Origin: Todiramphus chloris collaris
Taxonomy: Eukaryota > Chordata > Aves > Coraciiformes > Alcedinidae
Assembly: GCA_025345505.1 (NCBI GenBank)
Contig: JANVCC010000064.1
Location: forward strand, 631,838 to 695,837
Direction: 5' to 3'
Length of the DNA stretch: 64,000 bases
Below the pieces are notes generated by a model. That model saw only the letters and a program-made list of their open reading frames with translations. It had not been told where the DNA came from and made no database searches. Below are positions 23,301 through 37,100 of this stretch, piece by piece. Position numbers and translations under genes: made by a program. Each line of letters starts with the position of its first letter. Positions within the stretch are counted from its first letter, which is position 1.

Positions 23301-26300
23301 ACAAAGCACATCATAACTCTCACCCTCTGAAAAATGATGCAATTAAAGGCTTCAATCTGCAAAGGCATTAAAATCCCCCAGAATAAAGTTTATTGCAGCA
23401 GCTGGGTCAGGAGCTCTTGAGTTTACATCTCCAACTTCAACTCCTTTCACCAGATTTGCATCAATGTGCAGGTTTTTATGGGGAAGATGCTCCATCTCTA
23501 CTTGCCATTGTAATCTGGGGGAAGGACTTGAAGCCCATAAAGCCATTTTCTGCTCCAGCTAAATTGTCCCCCAGGTTTCTCCACCATATAAGTGCACCAA
23601 CCCAACCACCACCCTGGTGTTGACTCTTGTGGTTCTCTGCTCTCTGCACCTATTTATTTTGTTTTGCCTATCTCAGGGTCCTCTGTTGCTATTCAACCCT
23701 TTATCTTGATCACCGGCACTTAGCTCAGCTTTGGGGCAAAGCGCTCTGCAAAACCAAAATAAAATACAAAACCAAAAATTCACAAAACCACCCTCCTGCC
23801 TTTAAAAAAGGAGCTTGTTACCAACCTGACCCGCAAGCAGAAATGAGACGAGGAGTTCTTTTCACATCTACCCGAAACTGATATCACACGTCGCTCTGAG
23901 TCACCGCGCTGTTTGCCTCGGGTTTTTTTTGAGTGTACATGGTAACACTCAGGATCTCAGCACGAGAGGACTCGTGGAAATCTCTCTGCTGCATCTACAG
24001 TATTTGCTCTTCAGAGAGATGGAACACAGAAGAAAGGTCTGAAACAACCCACCCATACTGGTGCATGGAGAGCACCCCACCCCTGAGCCTCCTCTACTTC
24101 CCTGCTCAGCATCACTGAGGAGATGGGCCGAGATGATGTGAAATATGGGTCCCTTAATGACTCCTCGAGATGCAGATTCATGAGCTGAGCATGTGCTGCA
24201 CTCTTTTGAAAAGTTTCCATTTGCAATGGCAGAAACTTTGGTTTTAACCAGATTTTGGCTATTAAAAGTTTGCTCTGATGCTGGACCTGAGAGGAATTTC
24301 CAGATGGTCCATCTCCAGCTAGAGCTGAGGAGCTTCATCCATCAGAGCCCTTTTTCTCTTTTATTCTCGCTCTTTTTTTTTTTTTTTCTCTTTTTCCTAT
24401 TAGTAAACTACCTGCAATGTGATTTCAGAGCAGCTGAGCCTGGGTGTGTGAGTCAGGCACAGGAGAACCATCTTTCAGTCCGTGGGCAGCAAACTGTTCT
24501 TTGGGTGTGGGGTTTTCAGAGACATCACTGAAAGTTGCTTGGACTTGGGCAATGAACCACCACTTCTGCCCCTGCAACCATCCCACGGCAGCCATGGGTG
24601 GGATTGTTCACAAGACCTTTGTTGCCTGTGAAGAAACAGCAACTGAATGATGTTCAGGCTCTTAAGTTACACAGAAACCTCAATGCTTTGAGCTATATGG
24701 TCTCCATAATATCTATGACTTATTGAGGATTCATCTTTCTGTCCTTCTGGTGGATCAGTCCCTTGATTTGTTTTATCCTCCTCTGTTCTCCAAGTATCTA
24801 CCCAGGGCTGTCATCTCAAACCATGGGAGTGCAGAAGGTGCTGGAGAAAGGGCAATGAAAACTGAAGAGCTTGACTTTTGGTCCTCCCTGGAGTGAATTT
24901 TCCTTCTCCAGCCTTTTCCCACCCTGTGCATCAAAATAAATACACACATTAATAAGAAACAGCCTTAATTAATAAGAAATACTCTCAGCAGCATGGTCCA
25001 GGGCAGGGGAAGTTGGTGAAGAGTTTGCAAGCTGCACTGCTCCTGATGTTTGTCCCATGTGCACCTTCCTGATGGGATACGATGGGATGTACTCCTGCAG
25101 GAATCTTCTCATTGACCCTTTCCCATCGCTGCTCAGGATCACAAATGCTGCTGCAGAGTCAGAGCCTGGTTCATACCAGGATGCTCTCGAGATCCTCTTT
25201 GCATCAGGAGATGCCAAAAAGCCTTAGCAGAGTCACCTTATGCCAAGTAGCCAACCCAAAGCATCAGCCTCGACTTTCCATCCAAACCTGAATTAATTTC
25301 AAGGTGTTTTTGCACCCTTGGGCACACTCCATGAGCTTTGCAGGGAACGTGCACCAGAAAAACAATGTTTGGCTGAAGGTTGCCACCAGGCAACAACATT
25401 GGCCAAACACATAAACTGATTATGGTCAAAACCCAACAATTCCTGCTCACACCTAGTTTTAAAAGCCTCGTCTCCACAAGGTGGTTAATTATAGACCAAG
25501 TTGCAAGCGGTTGTGAGCAACGCCCGCCACCCCACATCACTGCTGGGCTGTATTCCAAGGGGATTTATGTGTCCTGGCTGGCTAGGAATGGATGCTGATC
25601 ATCTCGGAGCCAAGATCTGGAGGACCAAGTCTGCAAACAAGCAGGTAAAGACCATCTGCATGTCTCCGGGGAGGCCGCGGTGGGGCTGGGGGTCCTGTTT
25701 ATTGGCAGGGTCCTGACCTCCTCCCCGCCCCCGTTTATGACCCCCCCGGGACCTCCGCATGGAAAGGGGATTTGTAACGTAACACTAACAATAACACAGC
25801 GCAGACAGCCGTGACAGGGCCGTTTTCTCCTACATGCCACAGCTGGCTCCTTCAGATGGAGACATGCAGGCAACGGGGCGAGGAGGGAGATGCTCAGCAT
25901 GCAACCCCTTAGCACAGTGGGGTTTCTCCCTCAGTTTTGGCTCTGAGCTTGGTCTGATCCTTTTTTTTTTTTTTTTAGTTGATTTTAAAAGGGAGGTAAC
26001 TCTTGGGCACAGGGGATGGGGTTGTGGTGGCCCATGGTAGATGTCTGCTCTCTGCTGAGCCATGGCTGAACATGAGTGACAACAAAGAGCGTCCCCGGAG
26101 GGTTTCACCTTGGCTTGGTTTGCAAGTTCAAGTGGTTTCTTCTCTGGAAATTGTTGCTCATCTCCTCCCCTACTGATTGCAGGGTAATGGAGAGAAAAAA
26201 ATAAGAAGAAACTACCAATTTCTGGGAATACTGAAGATTGAGGATCCAACCCAGTGCTGCTTTCACATCTATTTTCCAACCCAGTTGATACAGAAAAAAT

Positions 26301-26528
26301 CAAACCCCATGACTGCCAAGAAGAAAGAATCAGGGTGGAAAGGGCCCTGGACACACATCCCTGTCATGTTTCCAGCTCTATTCAATGGCTGCAGGCAAAT
26401 CCTGAGACATGCCCTTGTTGCAAGCAATTTTTTTCTCATATATTAGGATAAAAACATGAGGATAAAGGACACTCAGCATGTTTAGATCCAGCCACCAGAT
26501 GTGCAGCAGATTCCCAGTCCAAACAAAT

Positions 26529-26550
26529 CCTTCCGTGCCTCAGTTTCCCC
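26529..26550 (+). mobile_element. MIR core fragment (short)
   Basis: CCTTCCGTGCCTCAGTTTCC followed by CC matches only the MIR core, and homology ends abruptly after it. Short but with a high match. Confidence 0.4.
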
Positions 26551-27749
26551 AGGAAAGCATCACAGATGGTGGTGTGGATCACATCTCTTCATTTCCCTGT
26601 GAACCATGGCATTATTCCTTGGTCTTCATCATTGCATGGGAGGTGTTGAACCACAGGAAACCCAACACTTGGGCATTTTTTCCACATTTTTGGGGTCTTT
26701 TCCTATTCCAGTTTAAAACTGAAGCTTTTGTGTCTGCAATGAGTCTGGCTCATGCAGCCCAAGTGGTTGTGATAAAGGTCCTCTCATGGCAAAATGTCAT
26801 TGTCAGCCCTCCCTTCTCACCCCAGCGTGGAGAGGACCTCAGAGTTTATAAGCTCTTTTTTATACATCCTCTGGAAACAGGTGAGGATTTTCTGAGCCTC
26901 TTGAGGTGCCCCGAGGTCGTATTTTTGAGATGGAATAAGGTCTAGAAACATCTTCAGTTAAAAAGAGAACAAAGTTGAGGTTCATCTGTAATGTTGGGAT
27001 TCTGGGAACTGGAACTCTTAAGAGAACTATAAAGAGTGTGAGTCCCAAAAGCAGCTCAGGTGACCCAGCATGGATGGGCAAATTCAGCAGGCTCACAGAC
27101 ACCAAGAAACTTCACTTGGCTTTTAGAGTTAGTTTAAGCTTCCAGCTTTCACTGAAAGAAAGCCAAATGATGTTTGCTTCTGATCTTGAAACACAACCAA
27201 GAGATGCTCCCTAAATCCTTAGAGGCCTTTCACCTCCCACCACCCCACCCCAGATATGCAAGGGGCTGTAATATCTACAGGTCCATCTGATGCTCCTACA
27301 TCTCCCCTCACCCCAGTGACATTTCCACCCATGCTTTCTTCTGCAGCAGGAGCCTACAGGATTGTGAGCAACCTCAGCACGGTGAGCCATGTCTCTGGCT
27401 CTTGCTTCTGCTGAATTTAGGTTATGTGAAGCCTGAGTGATGGGGTCATACTTTATCAGGCTTCTCTGAACCATCCTCCCAGAGCTGCAGATGTGTTGGG
27501 TTTATGCAGAAGTTGGGCTTCGATTATGAACACGAACAAGATGAACATCAAGAAACAACACTTAGTGATGGAGCAACAGCCTGAGGAAAGCCAGGAGCTG
27601 GTTTCAGAATAGCTATAGGGTTTTTTTTTACGAATGGGCCATGGGTGAAATAGAAATGGGGAGATAGCAGGAGCTGCAAGAAGAAGGACAGGGCAGGTTG
27701 TCGAAGAGGACCACTGCCTGCAAGGGAGGACTAAAGGAGATGATACACT

Positions 27750-27803
27750 GGGGGCTGGAAATAGATGATCTTTAAGATTCCTTCCAACCTAAATCATTCT
27801 ATA
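27750..27803 (+). mobile_element. CR1 LINE 3' tail fragment
   Basis: GATGATCTTTAAGATTCCTT and CCAACCTAAATCATTCTATA match the last about 50 bp of CR1, ending at the octamer tail. Upstream bases are too diverged to assign. Confidence 0.75.
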
Positions 27804-28512
27804 ACAGGTGGGCTTCAAAAGTGAAGGGATTTGCAAATGAAAGGCACTGTATGATTCACCTGAGTCTTTTAGGTTTCCAAATCAGGTGTCAGGGGAAATG
27901 GAAGTTTACAGCCCGTAGATGGCTATGGAGAGGGTGGTTACTCTGTTGGGTGCAACTGTCAGGAGAAACTGTCCCTCCTGTATAGGAGGCACTTAAATTT
28001 GGGCATCTCCTTAGATTAAGCAAGTGAGGACCCATCCCACCACAATTACAAGGTTCTGGTGTGATGGTGGAGATATCTCCCTCTTTCCATGGTATCACAG
28101 TTTCACTGTTTGAGGAAACCAGAGACATCTGAGGGGGACAGATATGGGAAGAGGATAGAAAGCACCCCTGGTGCAAGCATAGCTGCACGCAGTGAAATCA
28201 GCCTGCAAACCCAGCATAAACCACGGAAGGACTTTCCCTGCATCACCCAGCACAGCCATTGGCTAGGTCCTAAATGCTCCACAGCAGCGTCAAGCCCACC
28301 ACCTCCCAGCCCTCCCACAGCCCGGGAGGTTTTCAGCCACAAACCTTCCATTTTTTGGTGCGTGGTTTGGCTTGGCAGTTCGCAGTTGGGCTGCTGAGGC
28401 TCGGATTTGGCAGCTATGCTGAACATCCCCCATCCCCAGGGGATTTTTGCTGGCGTGGGTACCCCTCTCCTCCTTTCCTCCCACCCTGCTTCTCCCACGC
28501 TTTCTCTTGGCA

Positions 28513-28523
28513 CCATCTAGTGG
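28513..28523 (-). promoter_or_regulatory. CTCF-like motif
   Basis: CCATCTAGTGG is the reverse complement of CCACTAGATGG, the central part of the CTCF consensus; the base after it departs from the usual GGC. It is a candidate by motif only. Confidence 0.25.
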
Positions 28524-28612
28524 TTACAGGGACGGGGATGGCTCCTCTGCTTCTGGGTTGGGGTCAGAAGACCACCTCCTTCTCTTCTTCATGCCTCCGA
28601 CCTGGCCGCTGT

Positions 28613-28675
28613 CCTTTGGGATGCTCTGGGACACCTTTGGGATGCTCCGGGGCACCTTTGGGATTCTGAAGGTGT
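28613..28675. repeat. 21-bp minisatellite, 3 units
   Basis: Units at 28613-28633, 28634-28654 and 28655-28675 each start CCTTTGGGAT. The first two differ at 3 of 21 positions and the third is more diverged. In one frame the 21-mer gives a 7-residue repeat (FGMLWDT, FGMLRGT, FGILKV-), but no gene context supports coding. Confidence 0.75.
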
Positions 28676-30938
28676 GAAACCCAAATTGTAAAAGATGAAA
28701 GGTCAGGGAAAAGGAAAAAACCCATCTCTCCTGGCTCATAGTATCTTTGGGAGATATTGCCAGGTGACCCAGTTGGTCAAATTCCTTCTTGGTAAGCTAT
28801 GTTCCTTAGATCCAGTGTTTGAAAAAGATGCTGATTTAGGAGCCTTAGGGATAAGGCTGAATCTTTTCAAAGAGTTTACATAGAAAGGTGCTGGTTTTAT
28901 TTCTTTCTTTCCTTTTTTTTTTTTTTTTTTTTTAATGAAACCTTTAAAACCTTCCAGTGCAACAATTTTCCTTAAAAATACAGAACTGAAGAGGTCAGTT
29001 ATAATTCTTCAAACCATGACTACAGATTTCTGTGTTCCTCTCAGGAAATTCCAGTTGAAGGACCATATTTCATTTGGGGAAGAAAAGCCAAATGTGAAAG
29101 GAGAAAGCTGCTAGAAATTCTTCCCTTCTTTCCTTAGCTCAAGGGCTTTGCAACCCCCTGGGTCTCTATTTCTTATAATCCTAGCAAAGGACTTCCACTT
29201 ATCCCCAAACCAGAAGCACTGCTGCAAAGGTCTAGGGATGCATTCCCATTGGCCGTGACATCTTCCAGAGCCCGAGCATCTTTGCTTTGCTGCTCATGTT
29301 CACTGTAAGAGGTAGCTCTGCAGCGCCCCAAAATCCCCTGATGGACATAAAATAGTGATGGGTGGTGGGAATGTTTGCAAGGAAAGGATTTTTTTCTTAG
29401 ACAGAAAATGTGATTTCTGCAGAATCCAAGGGAGAGCAGCACTGGCTGGGGGCTCTGGGGGGAGGAAGGGGATGTCTGCAAGGCATCAGGAGGATGCTGT
29501 GGGCAGAGAGGGCTCCTGCCTGATGGATCACCTCCAGGGTGATGGATGGAGGTGGCCAAGGGTGTCTGCAGGCAGCCTGTGAAAGCTTCACGAGTGTGTT
29601 CATCCCAGTCTTTGCACTCTGAATAACCCAAAACTGAGCTCCCGTTCCCCCTCCAGACAGGGAGGGCCGGGCCAGGAAGCACCTGGGTGAGGGGAGACAG
29701 AAGCTGCAACCCCTCTGCACTAATGGGGTGGAGGAGACCTGTCTTTTAGCTTCTAAAACAAGGCAGAGCAGTAGATGTCACTGGCCACCACCTCACCAAA
29801 CCTTCCTCCCACCTCCTCCGGGCTATTTTTATCGGTCACTAAAGTGTGGCAGCAAAACCCAATTCCATCATTTCCTATTATTCAAAAATAAAAAACAAAT
29901 GTTGGGCCATACAGCCCAGAGTTCAGATCAGGGGAAAATCCACAAATCTCTTGGCCGTCTGGGATCTTTTGTTTATCGCTGCACTTAATCCCATTTTTGG
30001 GTCTCCCAGGCTCAGGCTCGAAAGAAAGATAAATGAGGTGCGTCAGAAGCTCACCTGATTAACTTGGCTAATTCAATGATTCCATTCTTTTTCAAGGCTG
30101 GTTTGGAAAGGGAGCAGGAGGAACTGGCGTGTCCGGAGTCCCAGCCCCACGAAGACAAAAGAAAAAAGGCTTTTTAGGTTTTCTTTTTCTTTTTGCATAG
30201 GGAGGATGTCAGAAAAAAACCCCTCAGTGAGTAAAGACTAGATTTTCATTGCACTTCAGTTTTGGCTGGTTCCAGCGTACCGTGCTGCCATCCCCTCTAC
30301 CATGCTGCAAAAAATAGCAGCTTTTCCTGCAGATGCCCATGAGGTCTGTGCTGTAGCTGGAGTTTTTTTCTCAACTAAAAGGTAAAAAGAGGAATTTTTG
30401 CCATGTTTTTGGAAGGTCACAGTGACACAACGCTCCTGCCAACCTCAAAAATCCCTGCTCCTGGTGCATCCAGGCAGAGGTGTGGATTTCACATGGGCAC
30501 TGTCTTCCATCCCAGACAAAAAAAAATCCCCAAATTTCCCCCAGGACTTCCCCTTAGATTTTCTTTTCCTGTGTGAAATCCAAGGCGTACAGTAGGGAGG
30601 GAGGAGGATGTTGCATTCATGCCTTGCTCCTGCTGCAGGGTCTGGGTGAGGGATGGGGAGAAAATGTGAAGGACAGACCTGGGGACTATCAAACCTGCCA
30701 TAAGTTAGGTCTTGGAAAGGGGAATGGATTAACTTTGCTTTCCAGGATGGAAAAAAAACCCTGCCAGCCAGACGCTTGACATGTTTTTTAGGCATTGCAA
30801 GGGAACTTCAGCAAAACCCCCGTCACCGGAGGCTTTATCCCAGATTTTATCCCCCATCCTCAGTGCACCTCTGCTCTCTTTCTGCAGATGATCTATTTTA
30901 ATCACGTTATCTCACCAGGTTCTCATTCCCGCCTCTCA

Positions 30939-30968
30939 CCCCCCCCAAAAAATTAACCCCCCCCCCCC
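30939..30968. repeat. Poly(C) tracts
   Basis: C8 (30939-30946) and C12 (30957-30968) are separated by AAAAAATTAA. This low-complexity run leads into the CpG cluster. Confidence 0.9.
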
Positions 30969-30998
30969 ATCCTCTCCCATCTGGTTTGGGTTAGGAGT

Positions 30999-31155
30999 CC
31001 GTCTGCCGAGCGCATCGCCAAGGGGGCTGCGAGTTCAGCCCCAGCCCGAGCGACGGGAGCCCGGGGTTGCTGGAGGGGGCTCAGCCCCAGCCGCTTGCAC
31101 CCCTCGTCGTGCCCCGTCCGCCCCCGTGCAACGAGCTGCTGCCTCCGACATCTGC
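30999..31155. promoter_or_regulatory. Second short CpG cluster
   Basis: About 18 CpG dinucleotides lie within about 160 bp by eye count, GC-rich, with sharp edges in CpG-poor DNA. One plus frame is open across it but lacks an ATG. There is no TATA box or recognised exon. It could be a small promoter, an enhancer-type island, or an unmethylated exon; I cannot decide. Confidence 0.3.
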
Positions 31156-31166
31156 TTCCAATCGCT

Positions 31167-34100
31167 CCTTCATCTGACCAGGGCTGGGAAAAGAGAAGCT
31201 TTCACTGCGGTTCAAGGTCTTAAAGGCACCACGTGCGGACAAAATCCACCCCCTGTGCCTGCTCTGGAGCCATCCAGGTTAAAAAAGAAAACCCATTCGA
31301 GTCATTTTCCTTTTTAAGGGTCTTTTTATTCCAGGTAAACAAGACAGATTGGAGATTTTCTACAAAATTCAGCTCTTTCTCCAGGTGCATCAGCAAATGC
31401 TACAGGTGCTGATCCCTGGGCTTCGTGGTGGCCACGTGATGCGCGTGCCCGTGAGGATTTGTGCCTTTGCAATTCCTTAGGGACAGTCTCATCTTGAGAA
31501 GGCAGATCCTTGAGCTGCCTTTAATTCCTGCCCAGTGTCACGACAGCCCTGTTGTGCTCAGCCCATCCTTGGAGTGGAGCTGAGACCCAACGTGCCAAAA
31601 GCAGCATCCCACCTCCTCACAGCAAGCTGGCTGGAAACTCTTTCCAGGTCAGGCACAAAAGGGAGATAAAAAGTCAACAGCAGCCACAGAATTGGGTTGG
31701 AGACCTCGTTTTGTGTGAAAGAAAAAGGAAAATGTTGCACATGAAGCACATTTCAGTTCTTCTTGGACTGGGGGTTAAGTAGCGTGGTGGTATGGACCCA
31801 AACAGCCCCTGGAATTAGATATTCATGGATTGAACTGGATTTTTTTCTCTTGGTGAAGTAAAACCCTTATCTGAGTAAGCCATGAGCCTGACCCAACTGT
31901 CAGAACCACAAGCATAGAGACAGAGGCCATTCTTTTCCATGCATAAAGGACACTTGGCCTTTGAATCTACACAGCTCTGCAAAAAGCAGGCAGCTGTATC
32001 AAGGTTACACTCCCATCAGCTTGATCCAATCCTGCACCCAATGATGCTCAGCAGCACCCATCACCCTCGTGCTCTCGTGAGGACAGTGATTCCCAGCACG
32101 GATCCTGTTTCACAGTGCATCCTAACCCACCATGGCCCTGTCTCCCTTGAGCATTAAAAGCTGGAGAGAGCATAAAAGAGCCGTCTTTAAACCGCTCAAG
32201 ATGTACTCAAAGCGTGGCTGCAATGAGCTGTGAAAACTCAGGGCAGAGCCAGGGATGGGAAAGAGAAGGGGAAAAGCCCTTCTAGAGCTTCAGAAGGCTC
32301 AAAAGTTGCATTTTCATGGAAAAAAATAAAAACCCCAAAACCAAAAAATCCAACAAAAAAGCAGAGAGTGACTCCACAGCAGGAAAGCTCTTCCTTCCCC
32401 TGCCGTGAGCAGTATTAAGCCCTGGAGAAACCTTCTGGTGGGGCTAGTTGCTAAAATTAGCCTGGAGAAAGCTTGGGAGATGGGAGAGAGAAAGCATCTG
32501 TTGCTGGAAGAGGCTGAGCCAACCATGGGCTTCACATGCGGCATCTGAGAGGGACTCAAGCCCTTTGGGATGGCAAATTTTGCTTTGTTTGCCCCAAAAC
32601 TGTAATGCCAGCAGACAGATGATCCCACCCAATGCAGCGGGGAGAATGACTGCTGATATTAATAGCTGCCCTTGTTTTCAACTTGCTGACACCGTGAAGA
32701 TGGTTTTAATTAAAACTCATTAGCAGCAACCTGTTCCTGAAAATGAGCGTGGCTAACCCAATTATGGAGCCAGTTCCTTGACGATGCTGCTCTTCCCAGA
32801 AATCCATCCTGGGCACACGTGTAAAGTCTCACCCTGCTCCTATTCCCAGCGCTAAGGAGGATGGAAATCCCGAAAGGAAAGCTGAATATTTGGGGTGCTG
32901 CATGGCTTGGAGTGCTGGAATGCAGCAGAGGACAGCCCTCTCCATGGGACCAGTCCTCCCTGGAGATGTGTGATCTGTGAAGAGCAGTGATTTAAGCTCT
33001 GAAGGCAGTTAGGGGTGTGGAATGGTTACTTTGGGTAAAAATTTGGGTATGACCTTGAGCCTTGGTGGGGAAGCTGAGCTCCGGTGCTAGATGGGATCTC
33101 CTTACAAAACTTTTCTCTGAGCTGGGGCAGGAGGATGTTGTCAGGACCCAGCATCTGTGCCAAAACCTACTCAGGGGAAGGGGAAAACCCATCAAACTGG
33201 AAAAAGCAACCCTGGCATATGTGCCACCTGCATCCTCAGGTGAGCGGGTCCCAAGAGCCAGCTCTGGGGGATCTGAGCATCCTCAGCATCCCCACTACTG
33301 GGCTTTTTGTGTGTCTCCTTTTCATCCCTGCCTCATACTGCAGCCTTGGGCAAGGAGGAAAACTTATGAATGGTTTCTTCTCCCCCTCCGCCAGCCCCTT
33401 TCACTTCTGCTTTGCCATCCCCCACAAGCAGCTGTTTCCTATTACCATAAAAGCTGACAAGGTGCAGGGCTGGAGCGGAGCCTCCTTTGGCAGGTAATTT
33501 TGACAAGAGGCAGAGGGCCAGGGCCGGGTGTCTCTGATGGCTTTCCAGGGCTCTTATCAGCCCGGTGCAACCCTCTCCAGTCTGTGGATCCGCTCATCGT
33601 GCTGGGAGGGGAGCAGCAGTGCTTTGGCATCACCAGCTCTTTCCTCGCGTGGGGATGGGGATGGGACATCACCAATGAGCAGCTCGAGCCCGGGAATTAT
33701 CTCCAAACACCGTCGCTTTTTGGTTTAATCTTCCAGTGAGCGTTTCACCTGTCTTCAGGAAACATATCTGTGGCCCACCCAGCTCAGACACATTTACAAC
33801 CTTTTATCTCCCGGCAGAAGAAATAAGGCAGCTGTGTGCTGGAGATGGGTAATCTGCTCAAGTTTTCAGCCACTCCAGTATTTCTTGCCGTCCCAAGAAT
33901 GTGGTACCCATCTCTTTCCCCTTGGCCATGCGCAGCATCCTCACCTTCGCCAAGGGATGCTGGAGAGCTGGCACTGATGTGGTTTGGGTGGGATGTGCAG
34001 CCCTGTCGGCTCTCTAGCTTTTCCCCAATTGGGCATCTAGCCATGCAGGAGGTCAGCTTACACTGTGAGGCCCACCAAGGCTTCAAGATTAGATATATTT

Positions 34101-37100
34101 ATGAAATAAAGCAGATAAATATATGCCTTGTCTTCTGGGTGCCCACTGATTCACTTCCACAGTCCTGGATGAAATCACCACCCTTGCTTGAAACACAACT
34201 GGCAGATGAATTAATAACCTCCTTCCCAGTCAGACACATTAAACACCATTTCGTAGCTCTGCCCAGGGACTGGGAGATGTGATTGAAGTCACAGCAACTG
34301 GAAAACACACCGTGCTGTGGGAGAGAAGGATTTGCTTGTGGGGTATGGGGACAGCAAAGGCAATTTGTCCTCACCCTTTTTCATGCAAGCTGTGAGAAGT
34401 TCTTGCCTTGTTTTAACTGAGCTTGGGATGCGTGAGCATGTGTGATGTTTCAGAGTTGGGGATCCTGAGTCAGAAAAGACGTCGTCCTCCCCAGCTTGGC
34501 TTGTCAGGGGTCTGCACCCTCCCTTTCTCCTCCTTAGCCATTGCTTCAGCTGAGATCATGACAATTTGGTCTCCCTAGAAACTCTGTGGTTGGCCGCAGT
34601 TAGTTTTTCCAAGCACAGCTTATCCATTTCAATTGTCCTTCATTAGCTGGTAATTATATAATTGCCTTCTCTTTAACTTCAGCCCAGGTTGTGCAGACGT
34701 GCCTCACATTCCTCATTAGCAGGGAGATGTCATCCTTCTCTAATGAACTTTCCAGTTCTGCCAACCCTTCCTGGACCCTGCTGCCTCTTCCAGCGTTCAA
34801 CCAGCAAAGCTCAGCAGAGGCAGGGACAGATTCTTGGGGTTGCAGAGGGGTTGACGAGCTCAGCAATGGAGGGGTTAATGCACTCACTCTCTTTCCTCCA
34901 AGAACATCTCCCCAAAGCAAAGCATTTGTGTCCTGCTCCCTCCGCCCCAGCCACACACACTCAGTCTCAGTTGCAATCCCGTTTGCATTTTGCTAATAAA
35001 ACTCGAAGGTCCCCGTCCTGCTTAATATCAGCCAGAGCCCATTTCCACAGGCCTGACAGCTTCCAGGGCTGGGCCATACCTGGGTGTCCAGAGGAGGCAG
35101 GAGAGCTCCTGCAGCAAGCTCTAGGCTTGTTTTTGTCCAGATTTGCTTCATTTTTCCTGGCAATTCTGCCTCAAAGTACAGGGATGTTTCTCTGGAGGCT
35201 GCCTGGAAAGATGTTGCTCCAGAGAGTCTTCCTTCATCACCAGCACAGCTCTTGCTGGACCCAAAAGAATCTTCTCCCATCACTTACCCGCCTTGGCAAA
35301 TACCTTCCCGCAGCTTGGCACTGAGAAGAACGAGGATTTAGGGGCCAATCACCTCTTTGTGGTGATTTTAAGGAAAACAGCAGATTAAAATCTCACTGAG
35401 CTGGAAGGATGGAGTCCAAGTGCAACATCTGAACAGGGCCTTTCACACTGAACCCTCTTTGTGTGGCTGCTGTAACCCATTGCTGTGCTGGAGGTTTTTC
35501 ATACCAGCATTTGTGGAGTGTCGGGTTTAACTATGGGGACAGGGGTGTTTTTTTTATCTAAGACATTATCAAAGAACAGTGTTACAGGGAGATCTAAGCT
35601 CTGTAAAAACAGAGTGAGCTTCTCCATCTCACCTATACTGGGGTAGAAAGAGGAGTTGAAGTGCTTTGGGTCTGGCCAAGGGCATGCACGTTGAAAATGC
35701 CAAGTCCAAGATTAATTTGTCCTCAGGAGCTGCCCTCACTCTGCCCCTGCATCCCTGCCCTGGGGCAGACTGATGGCATGGGAGCTCTTTCAGAGATAAA
35801 ACTGCTCCTGAAACCCAGGAAGAATCACTCTGTCTGGATCTGAAGTGGCTTCAAAGATAAAAGTGTGTAGGAATCAACTCTAGGATGGTGGTTGTCCTGC
35901 TTTGGGGATTATTAATGGCAACATTCTACCAGCCCATGCTCCAAAATCCAAAGAGAATGTCTTGTTTTTTAAACTTCTTTTTTTTTTTTTTTTTGACTTA
36001 TTTTTTCCAAGCAGGACCCCTTTTTCCAAAACCAAGACCACTTTCCAGTGCTCCCCAGCCTCTTTGCAGTAGCACTGTCCTAGCTACGTGCTCATGGATG
36101 CGCCGTGTGCTGAGCTTTCCCTGATTGCAGGGGGATGGAGGGTGCATGGAGGTCCCAGGGCGATGTGGGAGTTGGTCCTTCAGGTTTTTTTAATGCCACT
36201 GTCCCACAAGAAGTTTGACTCCGGTGGTGGTCTTGGGTTTGAGAAGCACTTTGGGATGAAAGGAGTGATAGAAGTGTCAAATATTATGCTAAATAGCTCT
36301 GCGAGAACTCCTGGATGTTTTAGGAGCGCTGCCAGGCGGCGAGCTGAATAAAGCCAAACTCTTCCAGTATATTTATTTTTTGAAGGCTTAACGTTGTTTA
36401 AACAGTAAGGTCAGGGCAGATAACAAGGCTGGGAGCACAAGTCCTCGATTCCCATCCTCCACACATCAGACGGAACTCCACACGGAGCAGTGCAAAGCTG
36501 GTGCCCCTAAAAAGCAGGGCAATAGGAGAAAATTTTGGGGTCTAGGCAGTATGTTGCTGTGTTACCCATGATGCATAAGCACAGCAGGTCTTGTGCTGTC
36601 CACGACCTGTGAGCTGCAGCCCTGTGGATGCTCCCATGCTCCCTGAGCGGTCCAGAAGCTCCCAACCTGCTCCTGCTACCTTGGGCCACCTCATCTCCCG
36701 ACAGTGGGGGAAAAGAGACATAGCTTGGGGGACCCAGAGGACACGGAAGCAACCGAGCCAGGCTGAGGTCACGCTTGCAAAGCTCCCTCCTGTCATTTAC
36801 TGATCCTAATCAGGCTGCAATAAAACCTGTGATTGCACATCTCATAAGTGAGATCACAGGGAGACCAGGAAATGAGCTAAGTTAATCAAATTAGATGAAA
36901 GACAAGAAAAAAGGAGTCTGAAAATCCCATCTGGGGAACAATTTTATTAGTGCTTTGCACTCCTGTAGAACATTTTTGATGGGGAGCGGTGGGAGCATTA
37001 ATTCATCCAGGCAGTGCCACTGTCCCGGGCAAGCAGATGAAGGTGAACGTCATTTCCACCACCAAAGTCCTGCTGATTTGAGCTACATGACAGAAAAACA

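Larger units (their letters stand above)
22260..27749. other. Gene-free unique sequence with MIR-like relics
   Basis: No gene is recognised. Two MIR-like cores lie at 23233-23300 and 26529-26550. T runs lie near 24371-24387 and at 25961-25976. A POU-octamer word (ATGCAAAT) lies at 22629-22636 and its reverse at 23454-23461. A minus-strand frame of 174 codons (25830-26354) has no recognisable motif. Confidence 0.55.
27804..30938. other. Gene-free unique sequence
   Basis: No gene is recognised. The segment contains a CTCF-like word (28513-28523), a 21-bp minisatellite (28613-28675) and a 21-T run (28913-28933). A minus frame of 178 codons (29173-29709) overlaps open plus frames and shows no domain. 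Confidence 0.55.

Noticed and set aside
34689..35324. 211-codon plus-strand frame
   Set aside because: It begins at TTG, overlaps open minus-strand frames and shows no motif; such lengths occur by chance in 64 kb.
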